A stretch of DNA of 64,000 nucleotides. Origin: Fervidibacter canadensis. GTDB taxonomy: Bacteria; Armatimonadota; Fervidibacteria; Fervidibacterales; Fervidibacteraceae. This document shows positions 57,401 to 64,000 of this stretch, in pieces. A program made the translations under genes and the position numbers. The notes beneath the pieces were generated by a model that worked only from the letters and a program-made list of their open reading frames with translations, ran no database searches and was not told where the DNA came from. Location of the stretch: positions 62,001 to 126,000 of the forward strand of contig JBGOEJ010000006.1 in assembly GCA_041446545.1 (NCBI GenBank), in the 5' to 3' direction. Position 1 is the stretch's first letter, and each line of letters opens with the position of its first letter.

Positions 57401-57934
57401 TTACGACATCCTTTCGCCTAACCGACGCAGCCAGCGCAGAAGAAGCAACTCAAGGGGGCGTTGCAATCGCCCCGTGAGGAAACGGTAAGGGCTCAAAGGT
57501 TCCACCAAGATGGCGAAAAGTCCCAATCGCTTCGCTCCCAAGATGTCCGTCAGCAATTGGTCACCGATCATAGCGGCTTGTCGTGGCGATAAACCGACTG
57601 CCGCCAAATAACGGCGGAAGATGAAGCGCCTCGGCTTCCACGCCCCTGCAAAACCGATGATGCCCAATTGCTGGGCGACTTGGCTGACTCGCCGCTGTCG
57701 CCCTGCGTTGGAGACGATGACGACTTGGAAGCCCATCCCTTTGGCAAGCATCAACCATTCCCGAATCGTTTCATGGACTTCCGTTTTGCCCCACTCAATC
57801 AGCGTGTTGTCCAAATCCAAAAAAAGCACCCGAATGCCCTTCGCCCACAATTCCTCTAAGGGCACTTGGCTGATGTGAGTGACCTGCAAATCGGGCTTAA
57901 CCCAACGCAGTAGCCAACGCATCAACGGTGTCAT
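57401..57934 (-). CDS. YqeG family HAD phosphatase
   Basis: A 177-residue HAD-IIIA phosphatase. VLFLDLDNTLIEWGKTEVHE holds the two catalytic aspartates, VVIVSNAGRQRRV is motif II, KPRRFIFRRYLAAVG motif III, and AAMIGDQLLTDILGAKRLGL motif IV. MRWLLRWVKPDLQVTHISQV followed by PLEELWAKGI is the YqeG N-terminus. Phosphatidylglycerophosphate phosphatase activity is known for related plant and bacterial members, so a lipid role is possible. Convergent with the RNA candidate. Confidence 0.93.
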   Translation of the reverse strand: MTPLMRWLLRWVKPDLQVTHISQVPLEELWAKGIRVLFLDLDNTLIEWGKTEVHETIREWLMLAKGMGFQVVIVSNAGRQRRVSQVAQQLGIIGFAGAWKPRRFIFRRYLAAVGLSPRQAAMIGDQLLTDILGAKRLGLFAILVEPLSPYRFLTGRLQRPLELLLLRWLRRLGERMS

Positions 57935-58014
57935 AGTCAGCCTCGTCTCCTCTCCGCCTCGCTAAAGTGTAAGGCGCACCATCGCTCACTCTCTCAGCCG
58001 ATGGAGGGATCGGA

Positions 58015-58959
58015 ATGCAACGGCGCCTCTTTCAGGAAGCCACCTTGTTGGTCGCTTTGGTGATGCTGGTTGCCTTTTCCGTCTGGCGCAATCCTGCCTT
58101 CAGCAGCCGAGAAAACTGGCAAATCATCGCCCGCGAAGCCGCCCTCTTTGGCATCCTCGGCATCGGTGAAACCCTTATCATCTTGACGGGCGGCATTGAC
58201 TTGGCGCCAGGCTCGCTCGTCACCCTCAGTGGTGTCGTCGTCGCTTACCTGCTCGTATTCGCCCATTTGTCCATGCCCTTCGCCATTTTGCTCGTCCTGC
58301 TGATGGGTTTGTTGATTGGGATGGTGCATGGCTTGTTCGTCACGAAACTGCGGGTGCCACCCTTCATCATCACGCTGGGCACGCTCAGCGCGGCGCGGGG
58401 TTTAGCCATCGTCCTTTGCATGACTGTCACGGGCGGTCAACCCATCGTCAACCTGCCCGAATCCTTCGCCCGCTTAGGGCAAGGGTCGCTTTGGGGCTGG
58501 TTGCCCATTCCCTTCATCCCCTTCGCCCTCTTTTTTATGCTGGCAGCCTTGCTGCTTTATCGCACCCGTTGGGGTCGTTACATCTTCGCCGTCGGTGGCA
58601 ACTTGGAAGCGGCGCGCCTTGCGGGCGTGCCTGTAGATGCCGTTCGGATGTTTTGTTACATGGCATCAGCAGGGTTGGCTTGCGTGACAGGAGTGCTCAC
58701 CGCAGCATATGTCAACTCAGGCGATCCCAATGTCGGCGTGGCGTGGGAACTTTACACCATCGCCGCCGTCGTCATCGGCGGGACGAGTTTGATGGGTGGG
58801 CAAGGGACTTTATGGGGAACGCTGTTGGGCACGGTCTTCATGAGCGTTCTCAAAAACGGTTTGCTCTTTTGGAATGTCCCGCCTTACTGGCACGATGTCG
58901 TCGTCGGAGGTGTCGTCGTCGCCGCTGTCACCCTTGACACTTTGCGCCGACAGCGCTGA
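58015..58959 (+). CDS. Sugar ABC transporter permease, RbsC-like
   Basis: A 314-residue inner-membrane permease of the ribose/xylose/galactose type. About eight to ten transmembrane helices; family motifs are NWQIIAREAALFGILGIGET, LTGGIDLAPGSLVTLSGVVV, LRVPPFIITLGTLSAARGLA, GRYIFAVGGNLEAARLAGV (EAA-like loop) and GGTSLMGGQGTLWGTLLGT. The partner ATPase and binding protein are not adjacent; an RbsB-like protein is at 20421. RBS GGAGGG precedes the ATG. Confidence 0.94.
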   Translation: MQRRLFQEATLLVALVMLVAFSVWRNPAFSSRENWQIIAREAALFGILGIGETLIILTGGIDLAPGSLVTLSGVVVAYLLVFAHLSMPFAILLVLLMGLLIGMVHGLFVTKLRVPPFIITLGTLSAARGLAIVLCMTVTGGQPIVNLPESFARLGQGSLWGWLPIPFIPFALFFMLAALLLYRTRWGRYIFAVGGNLEAARLAGVPVDAVRMFCYMASAGLACVTGVLTAAYVNSGDPNVGVAWELYTIAAVVIGGTSLMGGQGTLWGTLLGTVFMSVLKNGLLFWNVPPYWHDVVVGGVVVAAVTLDTLRRQR

Positions 58960-58964
58960 ACCCT

Positions 58965-59330
58965 CTATCGCCAGAGCAGTCTCAAACCGATGAGCACAAG
59001 GAAGATGCCGAACCCCTTTTTCATCGCTGCCGAAGGGAGCAACTGAGCCAAATAACCGCCTAAAAATGCCCCGAAAAACAACCCGATGGCTAACAGGACG
59101 GCGATGCGCAAATCGGCATTGCCGTTGCGGTAGTATTCCCAAAAACCCAGCAAGCCGACGGGGGCTAAAAGGGCGCCGAGGGAAGTGCCTTGCGCTTTAT
59201 GCTGGTCCATGCCCAGAAAGAAAACCATCGCCGGAATCATCACGACCGCTCCGCCGACCCCAAAAAAGCCGCTGACGATGCCGCCGACCAAGCCGATGAG
59301 CAAGGCGATAAGGCTTTGGGTAAAAGACAC
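58965..59330 (-). CDS. Half-length TauE/SafE-type membrane protein
   Basis: A 121-residue protein with four transmembrane segments, matching one half of the TauE/SafE (sulfite/sulfonate exporter) fold: LVGGIVSGFFGVGGAVVMIP, QGTSLGALLAPVGLLGFWEY and GAFLGGYLAQLLPSAAMKKG, FGIFLVLIGLRLL. GxxxGxxGxGGG is the hallmark. Full-length proteins have two such halves, so this one would act as a dimer or is a stand-alone half-size form. GTG start with AAAGGAGG nine bases upstream. Its substrate is unknown. Confidence 0.85.
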   Translation of the reverse strand: MSFTQSLIALLIGLVGGIVSGFFGVGGAVVMIPAMVFFLGMDQHKAQGTSLGALLAPVGLLGFWEYYRNGNADLRIAVLLAIGLFFGAFLGGYLAQLLPSAAMKKGFGIFLVLIGLRLLWR

Positions 59331-59473
59331 CGCCCTTTGCCTCCTTTCCGCTTCATCACAGCCTCTCTGATAGTCAGCAACAATGTTAGCGCAGCAAGGG
59401 TTTGGAACTTGCGGTTGGTGAAAGGCGTTGCAAAATGGACGGGACGGAAAAATTTCAGGAGGTGCATCCGAAG

Positions 59474-60022
59474 ATGCGAACGCTCTTTGCCTTTTGCAGC
59501 ATCATCGCCCTGTTTGCGGTCGTTTGGGCGCAACCGCCGTCTCAACAGTTTGAGCCTTACAAGGGCAAGGTCGTGCCCGACTTTTCCTTTCAGGACATCA
59601 ACGGCAAAAAGCACAAACTTTCCGCCTATCGGGGCAAGGTTTTGCTCTTCAATTTCTGGTCGCCCCACTGAGGGGCGTGTCGTGCGGAGGTTCCGCACTT
59701 GGTGGAGTGGCAGAAAAAGTTTGGCAAGCAAGGTCTGGTCATCATCGCCTTCTCCCACATGCCGCCTCAAATGCAGCGAGGTTTGGCGAAGGGGATGAAC
59801 ATCAACTACCTCCTCGCCGTCTGGGACAAGGACAAATTCCCCAAACCCATCAGCCTTGTCGTAGGCTATCCGACCAGTCTGCTCATTGATCGGCAGGGGC
59901 GCTTCCGAGCCGTCGTGATGGGACCGATGTTGGATCAACTGGAGAAGGAACTGATGGCGGCGCTCAAAGAGAAGCCAACAGCGACGAAAGCGCCGCCTGT
60001 TAAACCGACGAAGGCGCGTTGA
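59474..60022 (+). CDS. Secreted thioredoxin-like selenoprotein with UxxC active site (in-frame UGA at 59669)
   Basis: 182 residues if UGA is read as selenocysteine. A signal peptide (MRTLFAFCSIIALFAVVWAQ) precedes a TlpA/AhpC-like fold: VVPDFSFQDINGKKHKLSAY, LLFNFWSPH, then UGA, then GACRAEVPHLVEWQKKFG, LVIIAFSHMPPQ, YPTSLLIDRQGRFRAVVMG and a Lys/Pro tail. UGA falls exactly where the first Cys of the CxxC redox site is expected (WSPH-U66-G-A-C69). A SECIS-like hairpin follows. Everything after UGA is a normal thioredoxin domain in the same frame. RBS AGGAGGTG lies nine bases before the ATG at 59474. The alternative is a nonsense mutation of TGC/TGT. It overlaps the convergent SorC-like gene by 23 bp. 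Confidence 0.8.
59669..59698 (+). promoter_or_regulatory. Sec codon UGA and bacterial SECIS-like hairpin
   Basis: After UGA (59669-59671) and ten bases, GTGCGG (59682-59687) pairs with CCGCAC (59693-59698) over six bp around the loop AGGTT. The loop begins 16 bases after UGA. In the fdhF SECIS of Escherichia coli the loop AGGUCU begins 17 bases after UGA, and its G-G-U is read by SelB. Position, stem and loop bases therefore fit a SelB-dependent element. Confidence 0.7.
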
Positions 60023-60575
60023 AAGTTGGGGCGGCAGCCGCCCGCAAGAGGGCGGCAGCCAAATCGCGGTCAATGACCAAACTATTGAACAATTGGGCTC
60101 GGTAGGCGGCGAGGATAGCAGGGGCTTTATGGGCGCCGCTGGCGAGGACAATCACGGGTTTGCCCTCTTGCACCAAGCGCTGCAATCGTTCCAGTGGCAG
60201 TGCTTTCACCCGTCCCTCAAAGCCTAAGGGCATAATTTGCCCGTCAGCACTGATGCCCTGAAAGAGGGTTGACCCTGCTACCTTTCCCGCTAACTCCTTA
60301 ACGGGCAACCCGACCTCTTGGGCATAAAGGTAAAGGGTTTCGTTGGGAACGAACACGCCGATGCCAATGAACACGGCGTCTAACGCCCTCGCCTCTTGCC
60401 CTTCCTGATAAGCGAAGCATCGGACGAAGCGGTCGGTCACTGACAAACAACGCATCGCCAAAGTGGCGATGAGGGTATGGGCGGCAAGCCCGATGGCTTT
60501 GGGCAAGGGGTTGCTGTCCAACGCCCAAAGGTGCAAAGTCGCCAGTTTGGCACAGGCATCAGCGTGTATGCCCAA
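60000..60575 (-). CDS. SorC/DeoR-type sugar-binding domain protein without DNA-binding domain
   Basis: 191 residues matching only the C-terminal, sugar-binding part of SorC-family regulators: VFIGIGVFVPNETLYLYAQE, LFQGISADGQIMPLGFEGR, LERLQRLVQEGKPVIVLASG, AHKAPAILAAYRAQLFNSLV, IDRDLAAALLRAA. Full regulators are about 315 residues with an N-terminal helix-turn-helix, which is absent here; upstream sequence (60576-60634) does not supply one. It may be a truncated remnant or a stand-alone effector domain. It adjoins the sugar gene cluster on the other strand. Confidence 0.55.
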   Translation of the reverse strand: MGIHADACAKLATLHLWALDSNPLPKAIGLAAHTLIATLAMRCLSVTDRFVRCFAYQEGQEARALDAVFIGIGVFVPNETLYLYAQEVGLPVKELAGKVAGSTLFQGISADGQIMPLGFEGRVKALPLERLQRLVQEGKPVIVLASGAHKAPAILAAYRAQLFNSLVIDRDLAAALLRAAAAPTFNAPSSV

Positions 60576-60634
60576 CTTTCCTTTCCGTCTGGGGTGGTCA
60601 ATTGCCCTGAGGCGACAACAAGGAGGGAACAGAA

Positions 60635-60847
60635 ATGCGGGACATCCCCACTTGGCTCGCAGCCTTGATCATCGGGGTAGTCTTGTTGCTCGCCGGCAGC
60701 CTTTTCCTCTGGCGGGTGCGCCAATCCGTGACGCCTCAAGTGCCCCCTGAAGTCTTGGAAAAATTCCGTCAAGGTAGTCGCCCCCAAATCCCCGGCATGG
60801 GTCCCGCTGCCGTCCCCCGTCCTTCGCCACCGCCAGAAAAGCGTTAG
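60635..60847 (+). CDS. Small single-pass membrane protein
   Basis: A 70-residue protein with one N-terminal transmembrane helix (WLAALIIGVVLLLAGSLFLW), then a Pro-rich soluble tail (VTPQVPPEVLEKFRQG, RPQIPGMGPAAVPRPSPPPE, KR). RBS AAGGAGGG lies eight bases before the ATG. It begins 60 bp from the SorC-like gene and ends 39 bp before the GH38-like gene. Unknown family. Confidence 0.7.
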   Translation: MRDIPTWLAALIIGVVLLLAGSLFLWRVRQSVTPQVPPEVLEKFRQGSRPQIPGMGPAAVPRPSPPPEKR

Positions 60848-60886
60848 GCTTTCTGCCAGCCAATCCCCAAAGGAGGGGTCGGAAAG

Positions 60887-63040
60887 GTGAGCGAGTTGGC
60901 AGCGATCTACCTCGTCCATCATAGCCACACCGATGTCGGCTATACCCATGACCAACCCATCGTCTGGGAGTTGTATCGCCGCTTTTTGGACGCTGCCCTT
61001 GACGCTTGCGAGCGCGACTTGGACACCGACGCCGAATGGGCGATGTGTTGGACGGTGGAGACGACGGCGCCCCTTTTGCATTGGCTTCAAAGTGCCAGCG
61101 ACCGACAGGTGGAGCGATTTCTTCGGTTGGCGAAAGCAAAGCGCATAGAAGTCACGGCGATGTTCGCCAACTTAACGCCCCTTTGCGACACCGACGAACT
61201 GATAGAAAGCCTTCAGCCCCTCTATCGCTTGCGCACGGACTTCGGTTTGGACATCCGCTACGCCATGAACTGCGATGTCAACGGGCACAATTGGACGCTC
61301 GTGGATGTCTTGCTGGACGCAGGGATTGAAGGGTTCAGCATGGCGATCAACGAGCATTTTGGCGGGGCGCCCCTTGTGCGCCCGACGGTCTTTCGTTGGC
61401 AAGGACCCAGCGGGCGCACCTTATTGGCGTTCAACGGCTTCATTTATGGCATGGCGAATTGGCTGGGCATCGGCAGCAACTTGACAACATTGCGGGATGA
61501 GTGGCTGCCGAAGTTGCACCAACACCTTCGGCAAGTCGGTTGGACGCTGCCCTTTTTGATGCTGCAAGTCGTCCACCCCTTCGGCGACAATGGCTCCGTT
61601 TGGCTGGCGTTGCGGGAGTTTGTCCGACGATGGAACGAGCAAGTCGGCGAGCCTCGCTTGTGTTTGGCGACGCCTCGTCAGTGGTGGGATGCCCTTCGTC
61701 CCTTCACCGACCAGTTGCCGACCTATCGGGGCGATTGGACGGACTACTGGAACTTCGGTTGCCTTAGCAGTGCCAGGGAAACTGCCATCAACCGACGCAA
61801 CCGAGGCAGGTTGTTGGTCGCCGACCAACTGTTCGCTTTCCTTTCGGGCATGAGGAGGGCAACGACTGACGACACTTTCCAACCCTTCCTGTCCCGCTTG
61901 CCCGCTTTGCGCTCCCAAGCATGGCAATCATTGTTGCTTTGGGACGAGCACACTTGGGGCGCTGACATCTCCGTCCGTCATCCCGAAAGCGAAGACACTT
62001 ATTCGCAATGGCACCACAAAGCCCACTACGCCTATCACGCCCGCAGCCTCAGTTTGCTCTTGCAGCGGGACGGCATCGCTGAACTGGCAAAACAAATTCC
62101 CCGCCAAGAGGGCGACGCGCTGATCGCTTTCAACCCGTTGCCTTGGCGGCGCGTGGTGGCGGCAGCCGTGCCGCCCCAAGTTTTGCGGTTGCGCGGCACG
62201 CCCGATGACCCCACCGCCTCGCGCCACAGTCAAGACCGTGAGTTCGTCGGGACGCGCCGATGGTGGCTGCCGCCGACAGAAGTGCCGCCGATAGGCTACT
62301 GCGTCATCGTCCGTTCCCAACTTTTGGAGCGACCCGAAGAGGAGTTGCCCGTGAGCGACGACGAAGTTGTGGAGACGGATTGGCACTGCCTGACCTTTGA
62401 CCGCACCCAAGGCGGCATCGTTTCGTGGCGAGATAAACGGCTGAAGCGGGAGTTGGTGGACGAAAAAGCAGGTTGGCGATTTGCCGGCGTCGTCTACGAG
62501 CGCGTCGCCGATTTGCAACACCCTTGGGCTCGCCATTTGCTTTGCGAGACGCGCTTTGGCGCTTTCGTCTATCAACGCGGCTTTAAGCCTGACTGGCGAG
62601 CCGACCGATGGTCATCCCAAAGGTGCCTTTCCCATCGGGTCGTCCAAACACCCATCGGCATAGAAGTGACGCAAGTGTTGGAAGTGCCAGGGTTGGCTTC
62701 GCCGGCGACGGTGCGGGTTCGGTTGCCTTTCCATTCGCCGCATCTGGAAGTGGAAGCGGAGTGGCTGATGGGGATGACGACGCATCCCGAAGGGACTTAC
62801 CTCGCTTTCCCTTTCGCCATCCCCAACGCCATCGCCCGACTGGACATCGGCGGTTGTGCCATGCAGCCCGAAGTTGACCAATTGCCCGGTTGCTGCCGAG
62901 ATTACTTCACCGTCCAGCGTTGGTTGGATTTGAGCAACGAAGAGTTCGGCGTTACCGTCGCTTGCCCGATCAATCCGATGGTGCAGTTGGGCGATTTCCA
63001 CTTCGCCCACAATCAAGCCCGCTTTGAGTGGCTTGGCAGG
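60887..63040 (+). pseudogene. GH38 alpha-mannosidase-like protein, 3' end lost at a deletion junction
   Basis: About 718 codons of a glycoside hydrolase family 38-like protein. The N-terminus IYLVHHSHTDVGYTHDQPIV carries the His and Asp metal ligands; YAMNCDVNGHNWTLVDVLLD includes the likely nucleophile Asp; LLWDEHTWGADISVRHPESE and the beta-sandwich region to VACPINPMVQLGDFHFAHNQ match family layout. After residue about 715 homology stops and the frame runs on as Arg/Gly-rich sequence to 63400, overlying a kinase gene in another frame. The C-terminal beta domain is therefore missing. GTG start with AAAGGAGG upstream. Either a real deletion fused two genes or the assembly is wrong here. Confidence 0.8.
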
Positions 63041-63686
63041 GCAACCGGGCATCGCCCTGATTGTTGGCACGGGGTCGTCGTGCTACGGGCGAACCGCCGA
63101 TGGGCGCTCTTGGCGGGCAGGGGGATGGGGGCATTTGTTGGACGATTACGGGAGCGGCTATTACTTGGGTTTGCAAGCGATGGTGGCAGCAGTGCGGGCT
63201 GCCGATGGGCGCGGTCTGCAAACGCGCCTTTTGCCCCTGGTCATGGAGTCGCTGGGCTTGGAGGACATCAACGAGTTGATGCGCCGCCTTTACTACGAGG
63301 GGATGAGCCGTGCTGCCATCGCTGCCCTCGGACCGAAGGTGCTGGACATCGCCGCCCAAGGCGATCGGGTGGCGGAGGCAATTTTGCAGCGGGGCATTGA
63401 AGAACTTTTGCTGATGGTCAAAACGGTCGCCAAGCAGTTGAACTTTTTGCCTGGCTCTTTTCGGCTGACTTACACGGGTGGCATCGCCCAATCGCCCGTC
63501 TTTCAGCAGCACTTTCGGGCGGCGTTGCGGCGCCGCTTGCCGACTTGCCAGTTGGTGCCGCCGATTTTGCCGCCCGTTTTGGGGGCTGCCTTGCTGGCGT
63601 TAGAACTTTTGGGCGTTGTCGTCACGCCCCAGTTGGTCGCGACGATGCGCCAATCCGCCCAAGCGAAAGGGTTGGAGATGCCGTGA
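63024..63686 (+). pseudogene. BadF/BcrA-type ATPase (GlcNAc kinase-like), 5' end missing
   Basis: The 220 residues from the first usable codon match the C-terminal two thirds of an N-acetylglucosamine kinase-like sugar kinase: GLAGQPGIALIVGTGSSCYG (second phosphate loop), GGWGHLLDDYGSGYYLGLQA, IAALGPKVLDIAAQGD, FRLTYTGGIAQSPVFQQHFR and LPPVLGAALLALELLG (adenosine motif). The N-terminal ATP loop with DGGGTKT that all such kinases need is absent, and the sequence upstream belongs to the GH38-like gene in a different frame. The fragment cannot be an active kinase. It overlaps the next gene by GTGA. Confidence 0.82.
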
Positions 63687-64000
63687 CAGAAACTTGGCGT
63701 TGGGGTTACGAGCCCTTACTACCGCTTTACAAGCCACCGACAGAACGGGAGCGTTACGACCCTTATCCTGCTTTCTCGTTAGGTTCGGGAAAATTGCGGG
63801 TCGGATTTGAAGCGTTGGCAGAGGCGTTGGCGTCCCATCGGTTCATCTTGATGGACGGCGAAGTCGGTGTGTTTTGGGAGGAGATGCGCCAGCGGTTGGA
63901 CGCTGCTTTGCGGCAACTAAGGCTTGATGTCCGATGGCTCCCCACTCAGGTAGCCTTGCGCCCTTCAGCGGAGATAGAACGGATGTTGGCACCTTTCATC
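63683..64000 (+). CDS. N-terminus of a protein in the sugar cluster, possibly mannose-6-phosphate isomerase-like
   Basis: 106 residues are visible before the window ends, starting at a GTG overlapping the kinase stop (GTGA). The sequence TETWRWGYEPLLPLYKPPTE, YDPYPAFSLGSGKLRVGFEA, LAEALASHRFILMDGEVGVF, WEEMRQRLDAALRQL is a Rossmann or kinase-like start with IxMDGExGVxW. It recalls an N-terminal domain that precedes class I mannose-6-phosphate isomerases in some bacteria, but I am not sure. The link to mannose/GlcNAc genes upstream is consistent. Confidence 0.6.
   Translation, partial: MTETWRWGYEPLLPLYKPPTERERYDPYPAFSLGSGKLRVGFEALAEALASHRFILMDGEVGVFWEEMRQRLDAALRQLRLDVRWLPTQVALRPSAEIERMLAPFI

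Noticed and set aside
60437..61090. 217-codon minus-strand frame opposite the GH38-like gene
   Set aside because: It overlies the well-supported GH38 N-terminus and the small membrane protein; composition is that of a shadow frame.
63041..63400. Continuation of the GH38 frame past 63040
   Set aside because: The residues are Arg/Gly/Ala-rich with no GH38 features and overlie an excellent kinase sequence in another frame.

Overview
The window reads as a chromosomal segment from a thermophilic, probably hyperthermophilic, bacterium. A full-length reverse gyrase gene (50819-54355, minus) is the strongest sign. The bacterial core set is clear: rpmH-rnpA, mraZ-rsmH-ftsI, murE, sepF-divIVA, lysS-greA, purB. 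Other content is typical of Armatimonadota-like hot-spring lineages (Fervidibacter-type): Gfo/Idh/MocA proteins, zinc-ribbon Ser/Thr kinases, a PqaA-like hydrolase, a DUF6785-like membrane protein and Tat-exported sugar enzymes. The lineage is an inference. Genes are tightly packed, ATGA/TGATG overlaps are common, and TGA is a normal stop codon. I found no tRNA, rRNA, CRISPR array or insertion sequence.

Layout. 1-3614: leftward hisD, a large membrane protein and ygfA. 3739-8216: rightward rpmH, rnpA, a YidD-YidC fusion, jag, trpF and a glycosyltransferase. 8205-13504: leftward glycerate kinase, sugar isomerase, RraA, a secreted protein and murE. 13627-18012: a signalling island with a kinase whose catalytic domain is split by a SWIM zinc finger, a translationally coupled glycine-zipper peptide made by a 12-bp repeat, a zinc-ribbon/WD40 kinase and a DUF4288-like protein. 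18152-21443: two superoxide dismutase genes, a membrane protein and a sugar-binding protein. 21683-26936: mrp, then mraZ-rsmH-ftsL-like-ftsI with a clear MraZ operator. 27064-33713: a Cys-rich micro-protein, PqaA-like hydrolase, lysS-greA, an ABC-2 permease, a carbonic-anhydrase-like protein, an MTA phosphorylase and an exonuclease. 33819-35368: pstB-phoU. 35383-40039: an oxidoreductase, then the division cluster yggS-sepF-yggT-divIVA, a HAD phosphatase and larE. 40271-44929: pepA, cspA, menG, ilvA, moaB and a low-molecular-weight phosphatase. 45051-54742: a frameshifted oxidoreductase, an LCP protein, cdsA, purB, a methyltransferase and reverse gyrase. 54948-64000: a phosphodiesterase, argG, a candidate structured RNA, a permease, a probable selenoprotein, and a sugar-catabolism cluster holding a GH38/GlcNAc-kinase deletion junction.

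The most notable observations are these: (1) a thioredoxin-like gene whose first active-site Cys codon is UGA, followed at the right distance by a SECIS-like hairpin; (2) a kinase with a SWIM zinc finger between its HRD and DFG motifs; (3) a G6 tract and 12-bp repeats linking that kinase to a glycine-zipper transmembrane peptide in the -1 frame; (4) a YidD-YidC fusion; (5) an unassigned structured RNA candidate after argG; (6) a 50-residue Cys-rich protein with a perfect Shine-Dalgarno sequence.
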